From an uncultured Eubacteriales bacterium (lineage in GTDB: Bacteria; Bacillota; Clostridia; Peptostreptococcales; Anaerovoracaceae): a stretch of DNA of 23,207 bases. A program made the translations under genes and the position numbers. The number at the start of each line of letters is the position of its first letter. Positions within the stretch are counted from its first letter, which is position 1. The notes beneath the pieces are model-generated. The model was given only the letters and a program-made list of their open reading frames with translations. It did not search any database and was not told the origin of the DNA. The stretch lies in the NCBI GenBank assembly GCA_900551415.1, contig URWB01000025.1:1-23207 (forward strand), given 5' to 3'. Positions 6,470 through 14,140 of the stretch are shown piece by piece.

Positions 6470-7417
6470 CTATGAAGGCATCTGCGCCCCTTTCTCTGCC
6501 GCCGCTCTCCCTGCACCTGTTACCGCGAAGCCATAGTCGAGCATCGCGTAGGCATCGGCAAACCAATTGCCGTCCCGCAGCACGACCGCGATCAGCGAGA
6601 CATCGCCCCTGGTCGCCGAGGCCACCAGCGTCCGTCCGGAGGCTCTGGTAAAGCCGATCTTCACACCGTCCCCGCCCTCATACTGGCGGACCGTTTTGTT
6701 TTTATTATAGAAATTCCGTTCGCTCTCGGCGCTCTGCCAGCGCGATGCACTGGCGATTCTTCTAAAATCCTCGCGCTGCATCGCCGCCGCCGCGATACAT
6801 GCCAGATCTTTGGCCGTCGTGTAGTGATTCTCATCGAAGAGCCCGCAGGCGTTGGTAAAGTGGGTGCCGGTGCAGCCCAGTTCCTCCGCTTTTCGATTCA
6901 TGCGCGCGACGAAGTTACGCAAATTGCCGCCCGCGCAGATCGCGGCCGCTGTTGCTGCGTCATTACCGGACTGCAGCATCATGCCGTAAAGCAGCTCCTC
7001 CATCATCACCTTTTCTCCGACTTTGAGATAGATTGAAGAGCCTTCCAGTCCGGCCGCCTCTGCCGGAACGATGACGCGGCTGTCCGCGCCCAAGGACAGT
7101 TCCTCCAAAATCTCCAGCACCACCAGCGCTGTCATGATTTTGGTAGTGCTTGCCGGATACAGTCGTTTCTCCGCATCCTTTTCAAATAAGATCGCGCCGG
7201 TGTCTGCGCGGATCAGGACGGCTCCCGCCGCGGAAACGGCGGGCGCGGACGCGCTGCCTGCCGTTTCCTGCTGCGATAGCGCGGGCGGGTGAAGCTCATT
7301 TTCATCCACCCGTACTGCTGGGCCAAGATAATCCGCCAGACCGCCCAGCACTCCAAACGTCAGCGCGAGTACCAGAAGCAGCGGAATCTTCCTCCGTAAT
7401 AAGATTTCTTTTATCAT
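6470..7417 (-). CDS. D-alanyl-D-alanine carboxypeptidase, peptidase S11 (DacF/PBP5-like)
   Basis: This 315-residue enzyme trims the terminal D-Ala from peptidoglycan stem peptides outside the membrane. Residues about 8-30 form an uncleaved or signal-type hydrophobic segment, LLLVLALTFGVLGGLADYLG. The active-site SxxK is STTK with Ser90 and Lys93. The second motif SGN is at 150-152. The third, normally KTG, reads KIG at 253-255, followed by FTRASGRTLVASA. The protein stops soon after the catalytic domain, so the C-terminal beta domain and amphipathic anchor of classic PBP5 are missing. The N-terminal segment probably anchors it. The ribosome binding site AGGAG lies inside a strong hairpin between scpB and this gene. 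I am sure of the family and less sure of activity. Confidence 0.9.
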   Translation of the reverse strand: MIKEILLRRKIPLLLVLALTFGVLGGLADYLGPAVRVDENELHPPALSQQETAGSASAPAVSAAGAVLIRADTGAILFEKDAEKRLYPASTTKIMTALVVLEILEELSLGADSRVIVPAEAAGLEGSSIYLKVGEKVMMEELLYGMMLQSGNDAATAAAICAGGNLRNFVARMNRKAEELGCTGTHFTNACGLFDENHYTTAKDLACIAAAAMQREDFRRIASASRWQSAESERNFYNKNKTVRQYEGGDGVKIGFTRASGRTLVASATRGDVSLIAVVLRDGNWFADAYAMLDYGFAVTGAGRAAAEKGAQMPS

Positions 7418-7421
7418 AACA

Positions 7422-7460
7422 AAAACTCCTAAGAACAGTTTACTTGCTCTTAGGAGTTTT
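7422..7460 (-). terminator. Hairpin between scpB and dac that contains the dac ribosome binding site
   Basis: A perfect 13-bp inverted repeat (7422-7434 with 7448-7460, loop 13 nt) starts 57 nt after the scpB stop. On the minus strand the 3' arm is TCTTAGGAGTTTT and continues TGTT to the ATG of dac at 7417. It looks like the intrinsic terminator of the scp operon, but its 3' arm also supplies the AGGAG of dac. Folding should therefore lower both read-through and dac translation. Confidence 0.75.
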
Positions 7461-7517
7461 ATGACTGACTTTCCGCACGAAGCTCGTCTTATTTTGTCGT
7501 TATGAGGCGCGCATTTA

Positions 7518-8120
7518 TCAAAATTCGATCGTCATCTGCCCCGCCGCGACCGGATCGTTTTCATCGCCTGTGTGGTCTGCCTCGGTATCGGTCTGCATCA
7601 CGCCCTCGATATCGTCGATTTCCGGCAGCTCCTTGATCGATGTGAATCCGAAATTCTTGAGGAAGGTGTCCGTCGTTCCGTACAAAATCGGTCTGCCGAT
7701 CGCGTTAGAGCGCCCCACCTCGGCGACCAGCTCTTTTTTCGCCAGACCTTCGATGACGCGGTCACATTTGATGCCGCGAATCGCCTCGATTTCACCCTTC
7801 GTCACCGGCTGCTTGTAAGCAATGATCGCCAGTACCTCCAGCGCTGACTGGGATAAGCGTTTGGTCTTGACCGGCGTGCAAAGGCGCTCGATATAGTCCG
7901 CGTTGTCCTGCAGGGTCACAAATTGGAACGCGCCGTTCACCTCACGCACGCGCAGCCCTCTGCCCTCCTGCTCATATTCCTCCTGCAGCTCCTTGAAACA
8001 CGCGTAGGCCTCCTGTTTGCTGATGCCGCATACATCTGCTGCCGTCTTGACGTCCAAAGGCTGCCCCCAAACGAACATCATCGACTCGAACGCGGATTTC
8101 ATACTTTTTTTACTTGTCAT
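7518..8120 (-). CDS. scpB: Segregation and condensation protein B
   Basis: ScpB is the winged-helix kleisin-interacting subunit of the bacterial SMC condensin complex and binds ScpA as a dimer. The 200-residue length is normal. The sequence matches the family throughout: ESMMFVWGQPL near the start, then LSQSALEVLAIIAYKQPVTK at about residues 90-109 and IGRPILYGTTDTFLKNFG near residues 142-159. The acidic C-terminal tail is typical. The ATG at 8120 overlaps the end of scpA by 11 nt, so translation is probably coupled. Its own ribosome binding site is weak. Confidence 0.97.
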   Translation of the reverse strand: MTSKKSMKSAFESMMFVWGQPLDVKTAADVCGISKQEAYACFKELQEEYEQEGRGLRVREVNGAFQFVTLQDNADYIERLCTPVKTKRLSQSALEVLAIIAYKQPVTKGEIEAIRGIKCDRVIEGLAKKELVAEVGRSNAIGRPILYGTTDTFLKNFGFTSIKELPEIDDIEGVMQTDTEADHTGDENDPVAAGQMTIEF

Positions 8121-9027
8121 TGCCGTTTTCCGCCTCTCCTTTCGTTCCCGCTTCCCACTGTCTGCCGGTTCGCGGCGCGGCTGCCGCGCTTCTTGTTACA
8201 TCTGCCGCGGCTTCCCCGAGCGGCGACGCGGGTTCCTCGTCATACCTTCCCGATTCCGCGGCATCATAGCTTTCCAATACTGTATCTTCATGGACCCGCT
8301 CGCCCGCGGACACCGTAATATCACCGTAATTTACCTGCTGATCGACGCGGATCACGCGTTCCTTCGCCATTTCCAAAAGAGAAAGGAAGGTCACGACGAT
8401 GTCATAGCGATCCTTTGTATTCTGAATCAGCTCTTTGAAGCTGAATACTTGACCGATCTTGCGGCGCACTGCCTTGAGGATCAGGCTCATGCGCTTTTCC
8501 ATGGAGGCACGCTCGCGTTCGACACGCTCGTAATGCTTTTTGACAGACTCGACCTTGTGTTTTTTCTCGATAAAAAGACGGAACGCAGCCGCGAACTGCT
8601 TGATGTCAAGACTGAGATATTCATCCGGATTTTGCAGATAGATTGAAATATCCTCTTGCGGCTTCTCAAAAATACGCGTACCGCTTTCCTCGCGTTCCTC
8701 AAACAACCGCGCCGCCTGCTTGAAGCGTTTGTATTCGAGCAGACGCTCTACCAGCTCCGTCCGCGGATCCTCTTCCAGCAAAGCGCCGTCCTCCTGCGAT
8801 ACCCGAGGCAAAATCATCTTCGATTTAATCTCAATTAAAGAGGCCGCCAGCACCATAAATTCCGTCGAGACAAAAACATCGCGTTCTTTCATGGCTTGCA
8901 TATATTCCAGATATTGATTGGTAATCTGACTGATCTTGATATCATAAATGCTCATTTCGGCGGTTTCAATCAGGTAGACCAGGAGATCAAAGGGGCCCTC
9001 GAAGGACTGTAATCTAACCTTATACAT
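8110..9027 (-). CDS. scpA: Segregation and condensation protein A
   Basis: ScpA is the kleisin that bridges the SMC heads and works with ScpB in chromosome compaction and segregation. The 305-residue protein starts MYKVRLQSFEGPFDLLVYLI, the family's signature N-terminal SMC-neck-binding region, followed by EFMVLAASLIEIKSKMILPR at about 55-74. The conserved C-terminal winged helix has VVTFLSLLEMAKERVIRVDQ. The last 60 or so residues are a polar, Ala-rich tail that is longer than usual. The start ATG at 9027 overlaps the upstream transporter gene by 8 nt and has GGAG 7 nt before it. Confidence 0.97.
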   Translation of the reverse strand: MYKVRLQSFEGPFDLLVYLIETAEMSIYDIKISQITNQYLEYMQAMKERDVFVSTEFMVLAASLIEIKSKMILPRVSQEDGALLEEDPRTELVERLLEYKRFKQAARLFEEREESGTRIFEKPQEDISIYLQNPDEYLSLDIKQFAAAFRLFIEKKHKVESVKKHYERVERERASMEKRMSLILKAVRRKIGQVFSFKELIQNTKDRYDIVVTFLSLLEMAKERVIRVDQQVNYGDITVSAGERVHEDTVLESYDAAESGRYDEEPASPLGEAAADVTRSAAAAPRTGRQWEAGTKGEAENGNDK

Positions 9028-9952
9028 GTGTCTGCTCCGCTTCCCGTTCAGATTTGTTGTATAGCAGCAGCGCGGCTACAACGATCACGCAGCCAATGAC
9101 TTCCGTCGTTGACGGAATCTGCTTCACCATGAGAATCGCCAGCAGCGTCGCGAATACCGGGTCCGCGGTTTCCCATGTCGAAACATACAGAGAACTGACA
9201 TGCCCCATGCACAGGTTCCATACCGCGTGGGAACCGATTTGGCAGATAAACGCCAGACAGATCATATACAGATAATCTGTCATCGGATAACCGAGCAGCG
9301 GCGTGCCTGGAATGAGATTGGAAAGCGTGAAGCAGATCCAGCAGGAGGTAAAGATCAGCAGCACCGAAATCGAGCCGTCAACCTCCTGTCTGACCTTACC
9401 GCCGAAGGCAAAGTAAACACCCATGCACAGACCCGCCGCGAAGGCCAAAAGGTTGCCGCTCGTCTGTCCGCCCTGCGTAAACGCCGAAAGATCGCTGCAC
9501 ATGATCAAGGCGCCGCCGCCGAGGGCGACCACGATTGCTGCGATGGATTTCCACGAAACTTTTTTGTGGTAGATAAAGACCGTGATGAAAATCACGATCA
9601 GCGGATGAAACGACGCCAATACCGCCGCGCTGGCCACATTGGTGCTCTTAACTGCCGTATACCAGGTAAAAAAGTGTCCAAACAGAAAAGCGCCCGACAA
9701 GAAGGCCAGAAGCAGGTTCTTTTTTGAGACTGCAAAAAGCTTTTTGCGGCTTTCCTCTTTGGCAAAAATCGGTACCGCGAAGAAAGGCAGCGCGATCAGC
9801 AACCTCCAGAATCCGGTCACCGAGGCCGGTGCGGAGATCAGCGCGCCGAAGTTGCCAGAGGTCGCGCCGCACAGAACCGCCACGACAACCAAAATCTTCG
9901 CGTAGCGGTCAAGGAAGCTCCGCGGCTCCTGTTTTGTATTTGATTGACTCAT
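9020..9952 (-). CDS. DMT superfamily (EamA) transporter
   Basis: This 310-residue protein has about ten hydrophobic segments arranged as two EamA repeats. The first contains FWRLLIALPFFAVPIFAKEE and ASAAVLASFHPLIVIFITVF; the second contains HAVWNLCMGHVSSLYVSTWE and ADPVFATLLAILMVKQIPS. EamA proteins usually export amino acids or other metabolites; the substrate cannot be read from sequence. I chose the ATG at 9952 because GAGGAG ends 5 nt upstream. The in-frame GTG at 9958 would touch that site with no spacing. The mtnA stop lies between the ribosome binding site and this start, so the two are translationally linked. Being next to mtnA, a methionine-related or sulfur compound is a possible but unproved substrate. 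Confidence 0.88.
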   Translation of the reverse strand: MSQSNTKQEPRSFLDRYAKILVVVAVLCGATSGNFGALISAPASVTGFWRLLIALPFFAVPIFAKEESRKKLFAVSKKNLLLAFLSGAFLFGHFFTWYTAVKSTNVASAAVLASFHPLIVIFITVFIYHKKVSWKSIAAIVVALGGGALIMCSDLSAFTQGGQTSGNLLAFAAGLCMGVYFAFGGKVRQEVDGSISVLLIFTSCWICFTLSNLIPGTPLLGYPMTDYLYMICLAFICQIGSHAVWNLCMGHVSSLYVSTWETADPVFATLLAILMVKQIPSTTEVIGCVIVVAALLLYNKSEREAEQTHV

Positions 9953-9954
9953 AT

Positions 9955-11061
9955 TCACTCCTCAAACAGCTTTCTTAAATTTACATCATACGGCGGTCGA
10001 ACGATCCCCTTTTCGGTGATCACTGCCGTAATATATTTGTGGTCCGTCACGTCAAAGGACGGATTGTAGGTCTTGACGCCGACAGGCGCCATCGGCTTCT
10101 CATACCACATTTCGTAGATTTCTTCGCCTCTGCGCAGCTCAATCGGAATCTCCGCGCCGGTCGGTGTCGCAAGGTCAATGGTAGACGTCGGCACATACAT
10201 GTAGAACGGAATGCCGTACTCCTTTGCCAGAATCGCCACGCCGGACGTTCCGATCTTGTTTGCCCCGTCGCCGTTTGCCGCCATGCGGTCACAGCCGACC
10301 ACCACCGCGTCGATCCAGCCGTTCTTCATCACGATCGAAGCCATATTATCACAGATCAGCGTCACGTCCACACCGGACTTTTGCAGCTCCCAGCTCGTCA
10401 GACGCGCCCCCTGCAGCAGCGGCCGCGTCTCGTCCGCGAACACGCGGAAGTTGTAGCCGCGCTCCTGCCCGAGATAGATCGGCGCCAGACAGGTGCCGTA
10501 CTTCGCCGTCGCGATCGTACCCGCATTGCAGTGCGTCAAAATCCCCATGCCCGGCGAAAGCAGCGACAAGCCGTACTCACCCATCGCGTAACAGGCCGCC
10601 TCATCCTCCTTGCGGATTTTTTCCGCCTCGTCCAGAAGCAGCAGCTTGGCGTCGTCCACCTGATCGCCCGCACAATGCTCGCAGGTGCAGAGGAATCCGT
10701 CCGCCGCGTTGTCAAACGCCGAAATATATTTGTCCAGCATGTCCTCGCAGCGTTTCAGTGCCCACGAAAGATTGACCGCCGTCGGTCTTGCGGTATTCAG
10801 ATATGCGCTCGTCTCCCGCACATATTCCCGAAACTCCTTCACGCGCGTTCCCGCGAAATCCCGCGTTGAAACATAGAGTCCGTAAGCCGCCGCCACGCCG
10901 ATTGCCGGCGCGCCGCGCACCTTCAGCGTATGAATCGCGTCCCAGACGTCCTCCTTCGTCTCCATTTTTATGTAAACCTCTTCTGCCGGCAGCTTCGTCT
11001 GGTCCAGGACCAGCATCTCGTCCTCTTCAAACTTCACCGGCGCAAGATCAAAAACTTCCAT
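9955..11061 (-). CDS. mtnA: S-methyl-5-thioribose-1-phosphate isomerase
   Basis: MtnA interconverts methylthioribose 1-phosphate and methylthioribulose 1-phosphate in salvage of the methylthioadenosine left by polyamine synthesis and related reactions. The 368-residue protein has the family motifs KVRGAPAIGVAAAYG near residue 45, the catalytic cysteine in GILTHCNAGTIA at about 160, and the catalytic aspartate in VVGCDRMAANGDGANKIGT at about 240. No other methionine-salvage gene is in the window. In anaerobes the enzyme can also serve 5-deoxyribose or DHAP-shunt salvage, so the pathway here is open. I chose the ATG at 11061, with AGGAG 5 nt upstream, over an in-frame GTG at 11091. Confidence 0.96.
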   Translation of the reverse strand: MEVFDLAPVKFEEDEMLVLDQTKLPAEEVYIKMETKEDVWDAIHTLKVRGAPAIGVAAAYGLYVSTRDFAGTRVKEFREYVRETSAYLNTARPTAVNLSWALKRCEDMLDKYISAFDNAADGFLCTCEHCAGDQVDDAKLLLLDEAEKIRKEDEAACYAMGEYGLSLLSPGMGILTHCNAGTIATAKYGTCLAPIYLGQERGYNFRVFADETRPLLQGARLTSWELQKSGVDVTLICDNMASIVMKNGWIDAVVVGCDRMAANGDGANKIGTSGVAILAKEYGIPFYMYVPTSTIDLATPTGAEIPIELRRGEEIYEMWYEKPMAPVGVKTYNPSFDVTDHKYITAVITEKGIVRPPYDVNLRKLFEE

Positions 11062-11272
11062 ATTGCTCCTGCTTCCTTTCTCTTTTCTCACTTTTTTCTT
11101 TGCGGCTTTGCCTGCGTGTCCGGTTTTCTCCGCACGCCTCGCATGTCCTCAAAAAATCCGCCGTCCCCGCGGTTTCACGTTTTTCGCAAAACTCTGCGCG
11201 TCCCGATTTTTGTCCGGCCGTCCCTCCGCCGCGTCCACGCGATTTATGCGATCGCCGCTCTGCTGATGCCGG
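11062..11272. other. Intergenic spacer between the J-domain gene and mtnA
   Basis: This 211-nt non-coding gap lies between two minus-strand genes. On the minus strand it holds a short GC stem (CCGC with GCGG) followed by ATTTTTT near 11150-11180, possibly a weak terminator of the J-domain gene. I see no clear promoter for mtnA, although one is expected here. Confidence 0.35.
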
Positions 11273-12358
11273 CTAACCGTAAAGCACGCTGATCGTCTGG
11301 CTGTCCGCCACATCGATCAAAAACCGTAAGTAGGCTCCCTCATCCAGAATCCGCTCGTCGCGGTAAAGATTCACCGCACCTGCGATTTCGCTGAACCCCG
11401 GCGCCTGCATGAGCTGCTCCGCCAAAACATCCGCATTCTGTCCGTCATCGTTATACCAGTAAAAATCTTCTTCTCCGGTCAGATACGCCAGCGCCGCGGC
11501 TGCGGACGGCAGGCACAGACCTTGCGCGAGGGCATCGGTATAGTTTGGGATTTCCTCTCCCTCCTCCGGCACGATCTCGCCAACGATTTGATCCTGATAC
11601 TGAACCGCTTCGCTGTCATCCAGCCAGCCATCGTAGTCGAAATCCGAAACCCGCTCATACATCAGCTGGTCCGCAATCTGCACCGTCTCATTGTAGGTAG
11701 CTTCCCAATCCGAATCCACGATTTCCGACTGGCCATACTCGTAATCCGGCGTCATGCTGCTTTCGCAGGAGGAGATCATGGTCGGTGTGATGGCCAGCAA
11801 AAGCACGATAATCCCGACGACCGTCTTGATCAGCTTGCCGCCGTCCAACGAATCGTCAAAAGACTTTACAAGCGGCTGACCGCCTTTGCGCGCGCCTTCA
11901 GCGTCCTGCACCAGTCTCTGCCCCCCGTTATCTTTGCGGCTGCCGCTTCGCGCGTCATCTCTTACGGCTTGTTCCCGCCTGTCGTTTCGATGGCTGTGGC
12001 TGCCCTCCGGGTGATGTCCTGTTACGCTTTGCGCGCTTTGCTTTACACGCTCCGCGGCGGCTTTTGCCTGTCCGCTGAGGTTCCCCAAAAAGCCGCCCGT
12101 CATCTCCTCGGATTCCATATCATCCTTACGCTGCTTGTGATGCTCACGCTTCTGATGCGCGCTGACCGGAGGCGCCCCACCGACCACCACGCTGTACGCG
12201 TATTTGAGTTCCCGCATCTTGCGATCCGCGTATTCCCGCTCATCTTCAAAATCCAAGGAGCGCAGACGTTTCATACGCTCGTTATAAGCCTTATCAATCT
12301 CCGTTCGTGTCGACCCCGGGCGCACGCCCAAAATTCTGTAATAATCCTTTCGATCCAT
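11273..12358 (-). CDS. Membrane-anchored J-domain-like protein lacking the HPD motif
   Basis: The 361-residue protein begins DRKDYYRILGVRPGSTRTEI, a typical J-domain helix I/II, and helix III is recognisable in MRELKYAYSVV (48-58). The HPD tripeptide needed to stimulate Hsp70 is absent; the loop reads RSLDFEDEREY. A long basic, His/Arg/Gln-rich linker (about 66-165) follows. A single membrane helix, TVVGIIVLLLAITPTMI, sits at about 179-195, and an acidic C-terminal domain of about 165 residues is probably extracellular. I do not recognise the C-terminal domain. It stands alone, divergent from the phzF-like gene, with its own promoter. The start was placed at 12358 because the J-domain begins there and GAAGGGGATT precedes it; the longer in-frame extension is unsupported. 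Confidence 0.75.
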   Translation of the reverse strand: MDRKDYYRILGVRPGSTRTEIDKAYNERMKRLRSLDFEDEREYADRKMRELKYAYSVVVGGAPPVSAHQKREHHKQRKDDMESEEMTGGFLGNLSGQAKAAAERVKQSAQSVTGHHPEGSHSHRNDRREQAVRDDARSGSRKDNGGQRLVQDAEGARKGGQPLVKSFDDSLDGGKLIKTVVGIIVLLLAITPTMISSCESSMTPDYEYGQSEIVDSDWEATYNETVQIADQLMYERVSDFDYDGWLDDSEAVQYQDQIVGEIVPEEGEEIPNYTDALAQGLCLPSAAAALAYLTGEEDFYWYNDDGQNADVLAEQLMQAPGFSEIAGAVNLYRDERILDEGAYLRFLIDVADSQTISVLYG

Positions 12359-12403
12359 AATCCCCTTCCTCTGCTCTGTCCGTAGCTCCAAACTATCATT
12401 CTT

Positions 12404-12409
12404 AGTATA
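12404..12409 (-). promoter_or_regulatory. Candidate extended -10 promoter of the J-domain gene
   Basis: On the minus strand TATGCTATACT gives a -10 box TATACT (5 of 6 matches) with an upstream TGC, an extended -10. No good -35 lies at 17 nt. It sits 45 nt before the chosen start codon. Confidence 0.45.
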
Positions 12410-12443
12410 GCATAACTTGCCTTCAAAAGAAACTGCCTTCTTC

Positions 12444-12472
12444 TTGCTATTTGGATTTCTTTCCTCTATAAT
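12444..12472 (+). promoter_or_regulatory. Candidate promoter of the phzF-like gene
   Basis: TTGCTA (12444-12449) and a perfect TATAAT (12467-12472) are separated by 17 nt, ending 73 nt before the start codon. It is back to back with the promoter of the J-domain gene. Confidence 0.65.
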
Positions 12473-12545
12473 GAAAGCAGGACGCGCGGTGACAGCGCGT
12501 ATTTCCTTCAAAATCACAAAAGCACAACAGAAAGAGAGGTTCTCT

Positions 12546-13469
12546 ATGAAATTTTACATCGCGGACGCGTTTACCGAAACCATTTTTGGCGGCAATCCCG
12601 CCGGTGTTGTCCTGCTTCCGGACGGCAGCGATTTTCCATCCGACGCGCTGATGGTCAAGACCGCCGCGGAACTCCGCTACTCGGAAACCGCCTTTATCAA
12701 GCGGCTCAGCGAGAAAGAATTTCAAATTCGCTATTTCACGCCGGCGGCCGAGGTTGACCTTTGCGGTCACGCGACAATCGCTTCGTTCAAGGTACTGCTC
12801 CACGCGGGTATCATTCACGACAACGATACCTATTTGAATCACACACTCGCCGGAGACCTGAACATTGCCTGTAAGGACGGCTTCGTGCTCATGGACATGG
12901 CGGCTCCGGTTAAGATCGGTGAAATCACGCAAAAGAGCGCTTTGGATGAATTATACAAGGTCATGGGCAGCTCCTACGACGAACAGCTTGCCAAGGGACT
13001 CACGCTGCTGCCGCAGATGATTTCCACAGGTCTGCCGGACATTATGCTGCCACTCGTTTCCCTTGCTGACCTTGTGGCGTTGGCACCGGACATGCCTGCT
13101 CTGTCTGCGCTCTCCGCGCGCTATGAAGTGACAGGCGTTCACGCGTTCACGCTCGACAAGGCGGGCGATGCCGATGACGCGCTCTGCCACGCGAGAAACT
13201 TTGCGCCGCTCTATGACATCGATGAAGAAGCCGCGACCGGCACTTCCAACGGCGCACTGACCTACTACGGCTATCTCAACGGCTTCGTCAAAGACGGCGA
13301 TGACTGTAAGATCATCCAGGGCGAAAAAATGGGTCGCCCTTCCTTGATTCTCACCCATCTGGACGCTGACTGCAGCGCGGACGGCTGTGAAGGCGGCACC
13401 GCCTCCGCTTGTCAGATCCAAGTCGGCGGCAGCGCTGTGATCCTCGCGGAAGGCGAAATCCACCTGTAA
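12546..13469 (+). CDS. PhzF family isomerase-like protein
   Basis: The 307-residue protein opens with MKFYIADAFTETIFGGNPAG, the family's N-terminal signature. The catalytic glutamate of PhzF enzymes is in YSETAFI (about residues 44-50). FTPAAEVDLCGHATIAS at about 62-78 and the C-terminal EEAATGTSNGALTYYG are also conserved. The fold is that of diaminopimelate epimerase, with two similar halves. PhzF itself isomerises a dihydro-anthranilate in phenazine synthesis, but most homologues have unknown substrates and no phenazine genes are near. I chose the ATG at 12546 with GAGAGG upstream; the longer frame from 12417 starts before the promoter. It is the first gene of a short plus-strand unit. Confidence 0.9.
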   Translation: MKFYIADAFTETIFGGNPAGVVLLPDGSDFPSDALMVKTAAELRYSETAFIKRLSEKEFQIRYFTPAAEVDLCGHATIASFKVLLHAGIIHDNDTYLNHTLAGDLNIACKDGFVLMDMAAPVKIGEITQKSALDELYKVMGSSYDEQLAKGLTLLPQMISTGLPDIMLPLVSLADLVALAPDMPALSALSARYEVTGVHAFTLDKAGDADDALCHARNFAPLYDIDEEAATGTSNGALTYYGYLNGFVKDGDDCKIIQGEKMGRPSLILTHLDADCSADGCEGGTASACQIQVGGSAVILAEGEIHL

Positions 13470-13481
13470 GTTTCCTGCCCG

Positions 13482-13517
13482 GCGGCAGCCTTCCCCCTCC
13501 GGCAGAAGCGCTGCCGC
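13482..13517 (+). other. Intergenic hairpin between phzF-like and GNAT genes
   Basis: A perfect 8-bp inverted repeat, GCGGCAGC (13482-13489) with GCTGCCGC (13510-13517), starts 12 nt after the phzF-like stop. It has no T-run, so it may be an RNA-stabilising or processing hairpin rather than a terminator. Confidence 0.4.
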
Positions 13518-13584
13518 ATAAGAAGCAATCCTTCGGGGAATGCCCGCTATAAACTGTCCCTGCGGCAGAGAAAGGAGATATGCA

Positions 13585-14055
13585 ATGTTTAGCTTCCGTT
13601 TATGCCGCGAAAGCGACAAAGATTGCTGGATCACTTTGAACCGCATGTTTATGGAAGAAGAAATTCAGGATCATGATTTATGGAATGATACGAACAAGGT
13701 GAGTGACGAGCAATTTTCAAACACTTTTTTTGAGGCCTTACAGGCAAAGAAGTTCATCAGCCTCATCATTTTTGAAGAAAACCATACACCGGTCGGTTTC
13801 GCGAATCTCATGACCATCTACAGTGTATGGACACATGGAAAAGCGCTGATCCTCGATGACTTGTATTTGCTTCCAGACGCGCGGGGAAAAGGATACGGGA
13901 AGCGCGCTATGGAATTGATAGAGCAATTCGCCTCCATGCGCGGCTGCAAGAGATTACAGTTCCAATCAGAAGAAACAAATCCGAACGCCATGAATTTTTA
14001 TATTGCGCTCGGATACTGCCCTGCAGACATGAAATTTTACGTAAAATACTTATAA
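13585..14055 (+). CDS. GNAT family N-acetyltransferase
   Basis: This 156-residue protein has the GNAT acetyl-CoA motif ARGKGYGKRAMELIEQFA at about residues 97-114, preceded by the beta-4 strand ALILDDLYLLPD and followed by CKRLQFQSEETNPNAMNFYI and ALGYCPADMKFYVKYL, the usual end of the fold. It would move an acetyl group to an amine; the substrate is unknown. The ATG at 13585 has AAAGGAG 8 nt upstream and the homologous part begins there, so the longer frame from 13540 was rejected. It is 115 nt downstream of the phzF-like gene and probably co-transcribed, with a terminator following. Confidence 0.88.
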   Translation: MFSFRLCRESDKDCWITLNRMFMEEEIQDHDLWNDTNKVSDEQFSNTFFEALQAKKFISLIIFEENHTPVGFANLMTIYSVWTHGKALILDDLYLLPDARGKGYGKRAMELIEQFASMRGCKRLQFQSEETNPNAMNFYIALGYCPADMKFYVKYL

Positions 14056-14080
14056 GAAGTTTGAACAGAAGCCAGCCGCA

Positions 14081-14128
14081 AACGGGCAGCTCCCCCTGAA
14101 GCTGCCCGTTCGCGCCGCTTTTTGTCAT
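14081..14128 (+). terminator. Intrinsic terminator after the GNAT gene
   Basis: A perfect 11-bp stem, AACGGGCAGCT (14081-14091) with 14100-14110 and an 8-nt loop, is followed after 9 nt by CTTTTTG and then ATTTTT. It lies 25 nt past the stop codon and separates the convergent SseB-like gene. The T-run is slightly displaced from the stem. Confidence 0.65.
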
Positions 14129-14140
14129 TTTTGCATCAGC

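Noticed and set aside
10039..10869. Plus-strand open frames opposite mtnA
   Set aside because: Arg/His-rich antisense translation of a well conserved enzyme gene.
11522..12385. Plus-strand open frame of 287 codons
   Set aside because: Antisense to the J-domain gene and its leader; no ribosome binding site or conserved motif.
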